NCBI RefSeq assembly: GCF_009653635.1
Contig: NZ_PPFD01000003.1
Span: 124,001 to 188,000 of the forward strand
Source: Endozoicomonas sp. OPT23
GTDB taxonomy: Bacteria; Pseudomonadota; Gammaproteobacteria; Pseudomonadales; Endozoicomonadaceae
DNA: 64,000 bases
Direction of reading: 5' to 3'
The notes under the pieces were generated by a model that saw only the letters and a list, made by a program, of their open reading frames with translations, did not search any database and was not told the DNA's origin. The position numbers and the translations under genes were made by a program. This document shows positions 34,970 through 44,249 of the stretch, one piece after another (position 1 is the first letter of the stretch; each line of letters opens with the position of its first letter).

Positions 34970-36460
34970 TCAGGAAGGGAATGCGAACTGGGCACCTTCA
35001 CGTACACCGGCAGAAGGCCAGCGTTGTGTAATGGTTTTACGCTTGGTGTAAAAGCGCACAGCATCCGGACCGTAAGCATGCAAGTCACCAAACAGAGAAC
35101 GCTTCCAGCCACCAAAGCTGTGATAGGCAACAGGTACAGGCAGAGGTACGTTAATGCCTACCATGCCAACCTGGATATGATCAGAGAAGTAGCGAGCTGC
35201 TTCGCCGTCACGGGTGAAGATGCAGGTACCATTGCCGTATTCATGGTCATTGATCAGCTTCATGGCTTCTTCCATGCTGTTGGCACGAACAACCTGAAGA
35301 ACAGGGCCAAAGATTTCGGCCTGGTAACTGTCCATTTCGGAAGTCACACGATCAATCAGAGTGGCACCAACGAAGAAGCCATTTTCATGACCGGGAACTT
35401 CTGGCTTACGGCCATCAACAACAACATCAGCACCCTGCTCTTCAGCATTACTAATAAAGCCAACCACTTTTTCCTGATGGGCTTTCGTGATAACAGGACC
35501 AAAGTCGTTTGAACTTTCAGAGAAGGCACCTACTTTCAATGGCTCCATGGCTTGCTTCATCTTGGTAACCAGAGTGTCGGCAGCTTCATCACCAACAGCA
35601 ACGGCAACAGACAGAGCCATGCAGCGCTCACCGGAAGAGCCGAATGCAGCACCCAGCAGCTGGTTTACAGCGTTATCCATATCAGCATCAGGCATAACAA
35701 TAGCGTGGTTCTTTGCACCACCCAGAGCCTGACAACGCTTACCATTGGCACTTGCTTTTGAATAGATGTACTCAGCGATTGGCGTGGAGCCTACAAAGCT
35801 GACAGCTTTAACACGCTCATCTTCCAGCAGGGTATCAACAGCTATCTTATCGCCATTGACCACATTCATTACACCTTTTGGCAGGCCGGCTTCTTCCAAT
35901 AACTGAGCAATAAACAGAGTAGAGCTTGGGTCACGCTCAGAAGGCTTCAAAATGAAGCAGTTACCGCAGACAATCGCCATTGGATACATCCAGAGAGGAA
36001 CCATGGCAGGGAAGTTAAATGGCGTAATGCCAGCAACAACACCCAGCGGCTGAAACTCACTCCAGGAATCAATACCCGGACCAACATTGCGAGAGTGTTC
36101 GCCTTTCAGTAACTCGGGAGCACCACAAGCGTATTCAACATTTTCAATGCCGCGTTGTAGCTCACCAAAAGCATCGTGTTTAATCTTGCCGTGCTCTTCA
36201 CCAATCAGCTCACAAATCTTGTCACTGTTCTTTTCCAGTAGTTCTTTAAAGCGATACATCACTCTTGCTCGCTTAAGCACTGGAGTATTACGCCATTGCG
36301 GAAACGCCTGTTCTGCTGCGGCAATTGCTTCTTCAACAGTTTCTTTCGCTGCCAGAGCTACTTCTCTGCTTTCAGCACCGGTGGATGGGTTATATACAGC
36401 TTGTACTCGTGCTGCATCGGTGCGCATCTCGCCATTAATCAGGTGGCCTACCAGTTCCAT
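34970..36460 (-). CDS. mmsA: CoA-acylating (methyl)malonate-semialdehyde dehydrogenase
   Basis: This is a 496-residue protein with GAGGAAAG before the ATG. Seen: LGVVAGITPFNFPAMVPLWM near residue 139, VSFVGSTPIAEYIY near residue 220, the catalytic Cys280 in SSGERCMALSVAVA, and the MmsA-specific INVPLPVPVAYHSFGGWK near residue 440. The enzyme converts malonate or methylmalonate semialdehyde to acetyl- or propionyl-CoA with loss of CO2. It follows the aminotransferase gene by 49 bp, the pairing known from beta-alanine degradation in pseudomonads. Confidence 0.94.
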   Translation of the reverse strand: MELVGHLINGEMRTDAARVQAVYNPSTGAESREVALAAKETVEEAIAAAEQAFPQWRNTPVLKRARVMYRFKELLEKNSDKICELIGEEHGKIKHDAFGELQRGIENVEYACGAPELLKGEHSRNVGPGIDSWSEFQPLGVVAGITPFNFPAMVPLWMYPMAIVCGNCFILKPSERDPSSTLFIAQLLEEAGLPKGVMNVVNGDKIAVDTLLEDERVKAVSFVGSTPIAEYIYSKASANGKRCQALGGAKNHAIVMPDADMDNAVNQLLGAAFGSSGERCMALSVAVAVGDEAADTLVTKMKQAMEPLKVGAFSESSNDFGPVITKAHQEKVVGFISNAEEQGADVVVDGRKPEVPGHENGFFVGATLIDRVTSEMDSYQAEIFGPVLQVVRANSMEEAMKLINDHEYGNGTCIFTRDGEAARYFSDHIQVGMVGINVPLPVPVAYHSFGGWKRSLFGDLHAYGPDAVRFYTKRKTITQRWPSAGVREGAQFAFPS

Positions 36461-36509
36461 TATTCTTTCCTCGAATCTGTTATTACTTCTTTTCTTTGGT
36501 GTGATGTGC

Positions 36510-37853
36510 TCAGCTCAATTCGCTGATCGAATCACCCAGAGCATTTATCAGGAGGTCAATTTCTGCCGGCTCCACCGTGAACGGCAGACCGAGTTGAATG
36601 GTGTCGCCACCGTAACGGACGTAGAAGCCTTTCTGCCACATACTCATGGCGATCTGATAAGGCCTCAGAGCAGGTTCTCCAGGTGCTGATTCAATAGTTA
36701 AAGCACCGGCGAGACCGTAGTTACGAATGTCAGTAACCTTGTCTAATCCCTTCAGGCTATGAATAGCTTCTTCAAAAACCGGGCTGACATCGGCAACTCT
36801 GGAAACCAGCTGATCATTTTCGAGAATATCCAGTGTTGCCAAAGCAGCAGCACAGGCAACCGGATGCGCTGAGTAGGTATAACCGTGGGGCAGTTCCAGC
36901 ATATAGTCGGGGCCACCAGCAGCCATAAAGCAGTTGTATATTTCATCTTTTACAACCACAGCGCCCATAGGCACGGTGCCATTAGTCAATTGTTTGGCCA
37001 TGCACATGATGTCCGGAGTGACACCAAACTCTTCAGCTCCGGTGTTTGAACCCATACGACCGAAGCCGGTTATCACTTCATCAAAAATCAGCAGAATCTG
37101 ATGTTGATCACAAATCTCACGCAGACGTTTCAGATAACCTTTAGGCGGTGGAAGAACACCGGCAGAGCCTGCCAGAGGTTCAACAATGACAGCCGCTATG
37201 TTGGATGCGTCGTGCAGGGCAATTCTTTCCAGCAGCTCATCAGCCAGCTCAGCACCTTTTTCAGGCTGACCTTTGGAGAAGACATTCTCTGGCAGAACAG
37301 TATGCGACAGGTGATCAGCATCAACAGCTTGACCATATAAAGCTCTGTTAGGACCTATACCACCAACACTGATGCCACCAAAGTTCACACCGTGGTAACC
37401 CTTTGCCCGACCAATCAGTTTGGTTTTGGCTGGCAGGCCTTTTTTGCGCCAGTAAGCTCTGGCAATTTTCAATGCAGTATCAGCAGATTCAGAACCGGAG
37501 CCTGTGTAAAACACATAGTCCAGGCCTTCAGGAGTTAGTGCCTTAATACGGTTAGCCAGCTCGAAAGCTTTCGGGTGGCCGTACTGGAAAGCCGGAGCGT
37601 AATCCAGTTCCTGAATCTGACGGGAGACAGCTTCTACGATTTCTGGTCGGCTGTGTCCGGCACCGCAAGTCCACAACCCGCAGAGACCATCAAATATCTG
37701 TCTTCCATCAACATCCTGATAATAGTGTCCCTTAGCGGAAACAATAATGCGTGGATTCTTCTTAAACTCTCTGTTGCCACTGAATGCCATCCAGTGTGCT
37801 TCCAGAAAGTCCTGATTTTTATAAGGATGATCAATAGGGTTGAATTGAGTCAT
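36510..37853 (-). CDS. bauA: beta-alanine:pyruvate-type omega-aminotransferase
   Basis: This is a 447-residue class III aminotransferase from ATG 37851-37853, which has AAGGGAG 6 nt upstream; a TTG two codons earlier is less likely. Seen: DGLCGLWTCGAGHSRPEIVEA, FYTGSGSESADTALKIARAY (PLP phosphate cup), RAKGYHGVNFGGISVGGI, FDEVITGFGR with the PLP-binding Asp near residue 258, and the Schiff-base Lys near residue 287 in CMAKQLTNG. These match omega-amino acid:pyruvate aminotransferases. Substrate could be beta-alanine, GABA or taurine-like amines. It heads the catabolic operon, after a 420-bp upstream region. Confidence 0.85.
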   Translation of the reverse strand: MTQFNPIDHPYKNQDFLEAHWMAFSGNREFKKNPRIIVSAKGHYYQDVDGRQIFDGLCGLWTCGAGHSRPEIVEAVSRQIQELDYAPAFQYGHPKAFELANRIKALTPEGLDYVFYTGSGSESADTALKIARAYWRKKGLPAKTKLIGRAKGYHGVNFGGISVGGIGPNRALYGQAVDADHLSHTVLPENVFSKGQPEKGAELADELLERIALHDASNIAAVIVEPLAGSAGVLPPPKGYLKRLREICDQHQILLIFDEVITGFGRMGSNTGAEEFGVTPDIMCMAKQLTNGTVPMGAVVVKDEIYNCFMAAGGPDYMLELPHGYTYSAHPVACAAALATLDILENDQLVSRVADVSPVFEEAIHSLKGLDKVTDIRNYGLAGALTIESAPGEPALRPYQIAMSMWQKGFYVRYGGDTIQLGLPFTVEPAEIDLLINALGDSISELS

Positions 37854-38029
37854 CTGCAACTCCCTTGGTGATCTTTTCAGATCAGTTTTTTATTTTTTTA
37901 AGCAGAAGTTATCTTGCTTTATTTTTATATCGCTAAATGCAGGTGCCCTGGAAAGCTGCCCGATAGTTACAGGCTTATTTTGGGCGTATCAGCTTTTTGT
38001 CGTTTGCTTCTTGTGTCATCCAGACTTGA

Positions 38030-38045
38030 GTTATTTATTAATAAC
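38030..38045. promoter_or_regulatory. possible operator upstream of the aminotransferase operon
   Basis: GTTATT (38030-38035) and AATAAC (38040-38045) form a dyad with a 4-bp AT-rich centre, about 180 bp upstream of the aminotransferase start. The size suits a LysR- or GntR-type site. The rest of 37854-38275 is AT-rich, holds no gene, and is presumably the promoter region. Confidence 0.3.
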
Positions 38046-38275
38046 AACTCGTAAGCTTGTTTGATTAACAGTACATCACCACTTTGCCGCTAATTAGAAC
38101 GACAATAAATTTTAATGTATTTACTTTTATATAAGATTTTACTTAACTTTATTAAGAGCGTTCACGAGAACACTAACTTATATATAAATACGACAGTTAA
38201 CCGCCACAAGCGGGCAACTACTAAGATTTCAAATCAACGAATGATTTCGAAAAAGCAGTGTTAAAACTTTATCCA

Positions 38276-38978
38276 GGGGCTGTTCACAATTAAGTCGGTC
38301 ACACTACAATAGCTATCTATTATAATCTCGCGGAAACAGCCTTCCTAGTTGAAGCGGTACCACTGATCCCACTCCACTACCGACAATGACTTCAATAAAA
38401 ATATTGGAGTCATAACCTTTGTCAGCAAGCACATAATCTGCATTAATATCTTCAATTCAGGCAAGAGCTTGCCCATACTCAGAAGTTTAGCCAGCTGTAA
38501 ATAGAAATCTAATGGGGTTTCCCAGAGCATCTACCGCAGCATGAATTTCTGTGGTCAAGTCACTTCTTGATTTTCCAACAGTTTGGTCGTCCTGAGTTGT
38601 TTTTTGGGTGCTCCATGTTGATGAACCCAGACAATGCTGCCATCAACCATGATGTATTCAAAATCCTGATCTTTGGAAAGCTCTTCAAACACAGCAACCC
38701 AAATGCCTTTTTGACACCAACGGTCATAGCGGACGTAAACGCTATGCCACTTTCCAAACTCTTTTGGAAGGTCTCGCCAGGGAGCACCAGTTCTGGCAAT
38801 CCAGAGGACAGCCTCTAAGAATGCTCGATTGCATTGAGCGGTAACACCGCAGTCAGAGCGCTTACCAGGAAGCAGGTCTTTAATGCGATTCCATTGATGA
38901 TCTTGAAGCTTTATACGAGACATTGGCAAAACGCACATACTATTAAAAGAGGGCTATGTGTTTAATTGTGAACACCCC
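38276..38978 (-). mobile_element. decayed IS5-family (IS427 group) insertion sequence
   Basis: The 703-bp element is bounded by inverted repeats: GGGGCTGTTCACAATTAA (38276-38293) and, reading inward from 38978, GGGGTGTTCACAATTAA, which differ by one missing base. It contains a broken transposase on the minus strand. It is shorter than an intact member because the transposase C-terminus is missing. It lies between the aminotransferase promoter region and the RarD-like gene, whose stop codon is only 14 bp from the right end. Confidence 0.88.
38313..38923 (-). pseudogene. IS5-family transposase, inactivated
   Basis: Frame 1 (from ATG 38921-38923) reads QWNRIKDLLPGKRSDCG, GAPWRDLPKEFGKWHSVYVR and MVDGSIVWVHQHGAPKKQ, including the first catalytic Asp. 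It runs to a stop at 38555-38557. At CCCAAAAAAC a -1 shift leads into the expected continuation: TVGKSRSDLTTEIHAAVDAL, then two in-frame stops, then DYVLADKGYDSN with the second catalytic Asp. The region that should hold the catalytic Glu (the usual E-R-x-x-E-x-x-F helix) is deleted. The A6 run may be an original programmed frameshift site; the later stops and deletion show the copy is dead. Confidence 0.85.
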
Positions 38979-38992
38979 AGGGGGGGGAGCGT

Positions 38993-39883
38993 TCAGGTAC
39001 AAACAGTTTTGCGATGACCCAGCATCATTCTGACTGAGTCAAAACAGGTCAGTATTACTGCTATACCAATCAGGCCGTATGAGGAGTATTGATCCACCGA
39101 GAAAGGCTCATGAAAAATGATCACCGCCACTAAAAACAACAAGGCCGGCTCCAGATATCCCATTAAGCCAAACAGAGTAACCGGAAGCCGGCTACAGGCA
39201 ACAAGATAGAACAGCATGGATGAAGCAAAAAGCCCCCCCATACCCACCAGTAGCAACCAGCTCGCAGCTGTAAAAGCCAAGCTGTTCGATCCTTCAAAAA
39301 AGAGAACACTGATCCCGATCGGAAAATAGAGCAGTGCTTCAAAAAGATTACCAACCAGCGCTGGCGGATTCGCTTTCTTTCGTACAATAAAATAGAAAGG
39401 GTATAAACCGGCCACTGATAAGGTAACCCAGGACAAGCTGCCCTGTGTCCATATTTCAACAAAAACACCCACTAATGCCAGCAGTATTGCCAGTTGCTGA
39501 AGTGACCTTATTTTTTCCCGATAAACAAGGCGCCCTGTTAAAGCCAGAGTCAGGGGTAATAAAAAATACCCAAGTGACAGCTCTTTGGTTTGCCCGTTCA
39601 GAGGGGCCCAGACGAACAACCACCACTGAACACCTGCCAGCAGGGAGGCAACCAACATCAACACGGTCATTCTTCTACAGCGAAACACACTGATGAATTT
39701 CTGCCACTGCCCACAGATCATAACGACAGCAGCCAGAACAACAGCGGTGTAGACCATCCTGTTCCAGAAAACCGCATAGCTGTCCATACCCAACTGCTGG
39801 ACATACCATGGCGCAATTCCGAATAGAACTGACGCAAGTACCGAGCACAAAAGCCCGACAGCTGAAATATTATTACCAGGCAT
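38993..39883 (-). CDS. RarD-like EamA-family permease
   Basis: This is a 296-residue protein with about 10 hydrophobic helices. Seen: SVLFGIAPWYVQQLG and FWNRMVYTAVVL at the start, VQWWLFVWAPLNGQTKELSLGYF, and LMGYLEPALLFLVAV near residue 240. These match the RarD subgroup of drug/metabolite transporters. The substrate is unknown, though export of amino acids or small metabolites is common for the wider family. Its 3' end is next to the decayed IS, after a run of eight G. It is divergent from a LysR gene that may control it. Confidence 0.82.
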   Translation of the reverse strand: MPGNNISAVGLLCSVLASVLFGIAPWYVQQLGMDSYAVFWNRMVYTAVVLAAVVMICGQWQKFISVFRCRRMTVLMLVASLLAGVQWWLFVWAPLNGQTKELSLGYFLLPLTLALTGRLVYREKIRSLQQLAILLALVGVFVEIWTQGSLSWVTLSVAGLYPFYFIVRKKANPPALVGNLFEALLYFPIGISVLFFEGSNSLAFTAASWLLLVGMGGLFASSMLFYLVACSRLPVTLFGLMGYLEPALLFLVAVIIFHEPFSVDQYSSYGLIGIAVILTCFDSVRMMLGHRKTVCT

Positions 39884-40071
39884 ATTCCCCCCCTGCTTCC
39901 AGCCATAACTCTCTTTATGGCTCTAATGCTGAATACAGATTGCAGCAAACCTCCGGTACTCAATGGTCGAAGACGCTGCTGTTAGAAGTAGACGGTAGCC
40001 AATCAGTAAGGTAAGTTAAATTCACAATAAATTACTATTATTTAAGTATTTACTTAATTAAAGATAACTCT

Positions 40072-40989
40072 ATGAAAAATAAGAAAGAATTTAAGGGACA
40101 ACTGAGCGATACGGATTTAAGGGTTCTGAGGATTTTTAAGGCTGTTGTTGAATGCGGAGGTTTTGCTGCCGCTGAGGTCGAACTCAATATCACCCGTGCA
40201 GCTATCAGCATTGCCATGTCGACACTGGAAACCCGCCTGGGTTTCAAGCTCTGCTTACGCGGGCGCTCCGGCTTTTCTTTAACCAGTGAAGGCAGTGAGG
40301 TGTATCAATATACACTGGAGTTACTATCGGCTATTGAGAACTTCCGCACCCAGGTCAATACCCTGCACGCCAATCTGAAAGGTGAACTTAACATTGGTAT
40401 TACCGACAACCTGGTGACTATTCCTTACATGCAAGTCAGTAATGCTCTTGCACGACTGAAAGAGACTGGCCCGGAAGTTGAAATCAATATCAGAATGATT
40501 CCCCCCAACGAAGTTGAAAGCGCCGTTCTTTCCGGCGGCATTCATGTCGGTGTTGTACCCGACATTCGCCGTCTTTCAGGACTGGAATACAGTCATCTAT
40601 ATAATGAAAAGTCTTTCCTTTATTGCTCTCACCGTCACCCTCTGGCAGAAAAAAACGACCATGATATTTCCGATAGCGAACTGAATGGCTTTGATACGGT
40701 TACTGCAGCCTATGCTCAATCTGCTGAAGTAAAAGCATTAACAAAACCCTTTAAAACCAGCGCCAGCGCCACAGATCGTGAAGGTATTGCTTTTCTGGTA
40801 CACACTGGCAAGTATCTTGGTTTTTTACCAGAGCACTATGCTGCACGCTGGCTGGAACGCGACGAACTGATGATTCTTCAGCCAGAGACTTACCACTTCA
40901 CAACGCCTTTTTCGGCGATCAGCAGCAAGAACGTTCGAGCAAACCTTGTACTGGAAACCTTTATGAGCCTTCTGAATGAACAGGCATGA
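40072..40989 (+). CDS. LysR-family transcriptional regulator
   Basis: This is a 305-residue protein. The N-terminal HTH (RIFKAVVECGGFAAAEVELN then TRAAISIAMSTLETRLG) is followed by a typical effector-binding domain (GELNIGITDNLVTIPYMQVS). It is divergent from the RarD-like gene across 188 bp and convergent with alanine dehydrogenase (51-bp gap). Its targets may be the permease, or the aminotransferase operon now separated from it by the IS. Confidence 0.9.
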   Translation: MKNKKEFKGQLSDTDLRVLRIFKAVVECGGFAAAEVELNITRAAISIAMSTLETRLGFKLCLRGRSGFSLTSEGSEVYQYTLELLSAIENFRTQVNTLHANLKGELNIGITDNLVTIPYMQVSNALARLKETGPEVEINIRMIPPNEVESAVLSGGIHVGVVPDIRRLSGLEYSHLYNEKSFLYCSHRHPLAEKNDHDISDSELNGFDTVTAAYAQSAEVKALTKPFKTSASATDREGIAFLVHTGKYLGFLPEHYAARWLERDELMILQPETYHFTTPFSAISSKNVRANLVLETFMSLLNEQA

Positions 40990-41039
40990 CCCGGTTATTC
41001 TCTGATCCCGGGTCACACCATCTAACCACTGAACAGTGG

Positions 41040-42161
41040 TTAGATTTCCCCGACCATATCAGCGGCCGGAACATAGTTGAGACCCTGGGCTACAGCAACA
41101 CTTTCACAAGTCACAACACCCTTGCAGACGTTCAGACCATTCAGCAGATGCTTGTCATCAACCAAAGCCTCCCTTGTACCTTTGTTAGCGAGTGCCAGTA
41201 CAAAAGGTAAGGTTGCATTATTCAATGCAATGGTTGAAGTACGGGCAACAGCGCCTGGCATATTGGCAACACAGTAGTGAACAACATCATCAACGATGTA
41301 GATCGGATCAGCATGAGTGGTCGCCTTTGCTGTTTCAGCACAACCGCCCTGATCAATAGCCACGTCAACAATGGCTGAACCGGCCTTCATTTTTGTAACC
41401 AGCTCTCTGGTGATCAGCTTGGGTGCTTCCGCTCCAGGAATAAGAACACCACCCACTACCAAGTCAGCTTCAACGATATGCTTTTCCAGTGAATGAACCG
41501 TTGAGTAAACAGTTTTGATGCTGTTTCCATACTGAGCATCCAGACGACGCAGTACATCAAGAGAACGGTCAAGCACGGTAACATCAGCACCAAGTCCAAC
41601 AGCCATGGCTGCCGCACTTGCGCCCACGACGCCGCCGCCAATGATAACGACCTTTGCCGGCTCAACGCCTGGTACACCGCCGAGAAGAACACCACGACCC
41701 TGTTTTGACTTTTCCAGACAGGCAGCACCCGCCTGAATGGACATACGGCCAGCAACTTCTGACATCGGAGCCAACAGAGGCAGACGACCAGAGTTATCTG
41801 TTACGGTTTCGTAGGCAATACAGGTGGCACCTGACTCAATCAGATCATTGGTCTGTGCGGCATCAGGGGCAAGATGCAGGTAGGTAAACAACGTTTGTTC
41901 AGCTCTCAGTCGTTTACGTTCGACTGCCAGAGGCTCTTTTACTTTAACGACCATCTCTGCTGCAGCAAAAACATCATCTGCAGTCGCCAGAATCTCTGCA
42001 CCGGCATAAATATACTGCTGATCATCAAAACCAATAGCACTGCCTGCCTGAGTTTCAATCAGAACCCTGTGACCGCAATTAACCAGCTCTCTGGCTGATG
42101 TTGGTGTCAGGCCAACGCGGTATTCGTGATTTTTAATTTCCTTGGGTACACCGATAATCAT
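41040..42161 (-). CDS. ald: alanine dehydrogenase
   Basis: This is a 373-residue protein from ATG 42159-42161, chosen because [20 protein letters not shown] is the family start and GGAGAAAAATA precedes it. The upstream 31 in-frame codons come from the hairpin repeat region and are not coding. Seen: the substrate-binding VKVKEPL and YLHLAPD with the catalytic His near residue 95, the NAD fold [28 protein letters not shown], and [21 protein letters not shown]. It deaminates L-alanine to pyruvate and ammonia, which would recycle alanine made by the pyruvate-dependent aminotransferase. It lies downstream of the DctPQM genes on the same strand. Confidence 0.93.
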   Translation of the reverse strand: MIIGVPKEIKNHEYRVGLTPTSARELVNCGHRVLIETQAGSAIGFDDQQYIYAGAEILATADDVFAAAEMVVKVKEPLAVERKRLRAEQTLFTYLHLAPDAAQTNDLIESGATCIAYETVTDNSGRLPLLAPMSEVAGRMSIQAGAACLEKSKQGRGVLLGGVPGVEPAKVVIIGGGVVGASAAAMAVGLGADVTVLDRSLDVLRRLDAQYGNSIKTVYSTVHSLEKHIVEADLVVGGVLIPGAEAPKLITRELVTKMKAGSAIVDVAIDQGGCAETAKATTHADPIYIVDDVVHYCVANMPGAVARTSTIALNNATLPFVLALANKGTREALVDDKHLLNGLNVCKGVVTCESVAVAQGLNYVPAADMVGEI

Positions 42162-42220
42162 TATTTTTCTCCAATCAAGGGTTAGGTCAGGTGCTAAGTA
42201 CTCGGACATTTGAATTCGTA

Positions 42221-42285
42221 TGTCATTTCCCCGCCTACGGCGGGGAAATGACAATCCAATATTCGATTACATGTGTCTGCACACT
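42221..42285. repeat. perfect hairpin plus dispersed repeat, copy B
   Basis: TGTCATTTCCCCGCC (42221-42235) and its exact complement (42239-42253) form a 15-bp stem with a TAC loop, in the gap between dctM and ald. It is followed by ATTCGATTACATGTGTCTGC and ACACT (42261-42285), which matches copy A at 25570-25594 in 22 of 25 positions. The hairpin could terminate or stabilise the TRAP transcript before ald. Confidence 0.75.
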
Positions 42286-42294
42286 TATAGATAT

Positions 42295-43599
42295 CTACTG
42301 GATTCCAAGCAGCAGCTTCGGAAGGTAGAGAGAAAGTTCCGGAATAAATGTGACAATCAACACCATGGGCAGGTGTCCAAAACAAAGGAATTTAAGCGTC
42401 GGTTTTATATATTCATTCAGCGGTAACTTACTCACCCCACCGGCCATATAGAGCATCGGTGCACAGGGTGGGGAGACATTACCAAGGCCAAGATTGACAC
42501 CAACAATTGCGGCAAAATGTATCGGGTGTATACCCAACTGCTGAATTACCGGAAGGAAAATAACTGCAGCCAGAACACTGCCGGAAATATCATCCACAAT
42601 CATGCCAATCAACAGCAGCAGAACGTTGATCAATAGCAGAATAACCAGCTTGTTATCTGAGATTTGTAATAAAGCCTCAGCCAGTTCTTTCGGAATCTGC
42701 TCAAGAATCATTGCCCGACTCATAATGAACAGAAAGAACAGCACCGCCATAATGGATCCGGTCATTGTCACAGCTCTGACCGTAGCCTGACCAAGAGAAC
42801 TCCAGGTCAAACCTTTATAGATAAACAGACCTACAGGAATTGCGTAAATAACGGCAATCGCAGCAGCTTCTGTCGGTGTCGCGATACCACCATAAATAGC
42901 ACCGAGAATAATGATAGGCATGAGCAATGCAAAGAATGCCTGACCACCCGTCGTCGTTACTTCCTTAACCACGCCCTTGAACGGCAGCGGTGGTTCAACC
43001 TGAATATTTTTGTCGTTTCTCAAGAACCAGAAGTTCAAGCCACAATAAATCAGGGTCAGCATGATCCCCGGAATAATCGTGGAAAGAAATGCAGCACCTA
43101 CTGAAAGTCCACCCGTAATAGAGAACACAATCATCGGAATACTGGGAGGAATCATCAGTGCCAGAACAGAGGAACAGGCAACCAGCGCCGTAGCATGACC
43201 CTGTGGATAGCCTTCCCGCACCATGCGTGGAATCATGATCTGCCCGATTGCGGCAATTGCAGCAGAGGAACTTCCGGAAATTGCGCCAAACATTGCACAG
43301 GTTAAAACCGTTACAGCTCCCAGACCTCCTTTAATTCGACCAACAAACGAATTGACGAAATTCAGCAGCCTTGTCGATATCCCCCCTTCTGCCATAAGGA
43401 CACCGGCAAAAATGAACAACGGAAGTGCTAGCAGGGCAAAGCCACTCGCTGTTTTAAAACCATGGGGAATAAGGAATGTGACATCATTTCCTGTCATAAA
43501 GGTAAACAGCAGGGCACCGATACCAAATGAAAATGCAACGGGAACTTCTAACAGCAGTAATATGACCACTACCAGCATGGCCAATAAAAATAGAGTCAT
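42295..43599 (-). CDS. dctM: TRAP transporter large permease (DctM)
   Basis: This is a 434-residue protein with about 12 to 13 hydrophobic helices. Seen: LLLLEVPVAFSFGIGALLF at the N-terminus, FAGVLMAEGGISTRLLNFV, GAISGSSSAAIAAIGQIMIP and the late GVNLGLGNVSPPCAPMLYMA, all typical DctM motifs. It forms the ion-coupled transport channel with DctQ. It is the last gene of a dctP-dctQ-dctM set, 35 bp after dctQ. Confidence 0.95.
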   Translation of the reverse strand: MTLFLLAMLVVVILLLLEVPVAFSFGIGALLFTFMTGNDVTFLIPHGFKTASGFALLALPLFIFAGVLMAEGGISTRLLNFVNSFVGRIKGGLGAVTVLTCAMFGAISGSSSAAIAAIGQIMIPRMVREGYPQGHATALVACSSVLALMIPPSIPMIVFSITGGLSVGAAFLSTIIPGIMLTLIYCGLNFWFLRNDKNIQVEPPLPFKGVVKEVTTTGGQAFFALLMPIIILGAIYGGIATPTEAAAIAVIYAIPVGLFIYKGLTWSSLGQATVRAVTMTGSIMAVLFFLFIMSRAMILEQIPKELAEALLQISDNKLVILLLINVLLLLIGMIVDDISGSVLAAVIFLPVIQQLGIHPIHFAAIVGVNLGLGNVSPPCAPMLYMAGGVSKLPLNEYIKPTLKFLCFGHLPMVLIVTFIPELSLYLPKLLLGIQ

Positions 43600-43634
43600 T
43601 TCATCTACCTGTTTTTATTTTTAATCAGAAGGTG

Positions 43635-44180
43635 TTATCTGGATTGTGACGACAGTTGTCTTGCATTCCGGACTGCATCCAGCAGGAAATAGCCAACCAT
43701 CATTGTGAATCCAAGAATCATGCTTCCGCTCCAGAAACCTTTCGGCCACTGCAGGTAGAGACTCATACGCCCTTTTTCAATAACGAACAGTGCGTACTTA
43801 CAGGCAAAGTAGCCAAATACAATAGCAGCCAGCATGCAAACAAGAGACCGCACCAAATCAAGAATTTTCAATTTGTATGGGTCCGTTACCAGCAGACTGA
43901 CAATACCGCCGTTAATATGCTCTTTGGCTTTTGTTGCGTAGCCCATTCCAAGGAAATAAATCCAGACCCCGAACAGGATGGCTACTTCTTCAATTCCCGC
44001 AAAAGGGGAATCAAGAAAGTAACGCATAATAACCTGTGCAAACATAAGGCAGGACAGCCCTACTCCTGCAAAGATCATCAACATTCTGAAAAAATTATTT
44101 AAAATATTTTCAAGACCTGTCAACCATCGAGTGGTCGATGTTGACGGCGATTGCGAATCAATATTTTCTGACACTGGCAT
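43635..44180 (-). CDS. dctQ: TRAP transporter small permease (DctQ)
   Basis: This is a 181-residue protein from ATG 44178-44180 (AAGGGAG directly upstream). An ATG at 44217-44219 would add 13 residues but lies inside a hairpin loop. Four hydrophobic helices are visible, with GIEEVAILFGVWIYFLGMGYATKAKEHI in the middle, the family signature. It partners DctM in the membrane. Confidence 0.9.
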   Translation of the reverse strand: MPVSENIDSQSPSTSTTRWLTGLENILNNFFRMLMIFAGVGLSCLMFAQVIMRYFLDSPFAGIEEVAILFGVWIYFLGMGYATKAKEHINGGIVSLLVTDPYKLKILDLVRSLVCMLAAIVFGYFACKYALFVIEKGRMSLYLQWPKGFWSGSMILGFTMMVGYFLLDAVRNARQLSSQSR

Positions 44181-44201
44181 TCTCCCTTGAACGAACTTCG
44201 C

Positions 44202-44229
44202 CGCCTTTTGAAAAAGCATTCAAAAGGCG
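44202..44229 (-). promoter_or_regulatory. dctP-dctQ intergenic hairpin
   Basis: CGCCTTTTGA (44202-44211) and TCAAAAGGCG (44220-44229) form a perfect 10-bp stem with an 8-nt loop. It lies 21 bp after the dctP stop and 22 bp before the chosen dctQ start. Such a structure can protect the dctP message and reduce read-through, giving more binding protein than permease. Confidence 0.65.
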
Positions 44230-44249
44230 ACCTCGCTTCCAACTTTTAA

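Noticed and set aside
38345-38530. 61-codon reverse frame inside the IS
   Set aside because: It is in a third frame; the true transposase continuation is in another frame, as shown by KSRSDLTTEIHAAVDAL and DYVLADKGYDS.
42162-42254. Longer N-terminus for alanine dehydrogenase
   Set aside because: The added codons come from the hairpin repeat and are not part of the conserved family start; the ATG at 42159-42161 has a good ribosome site.
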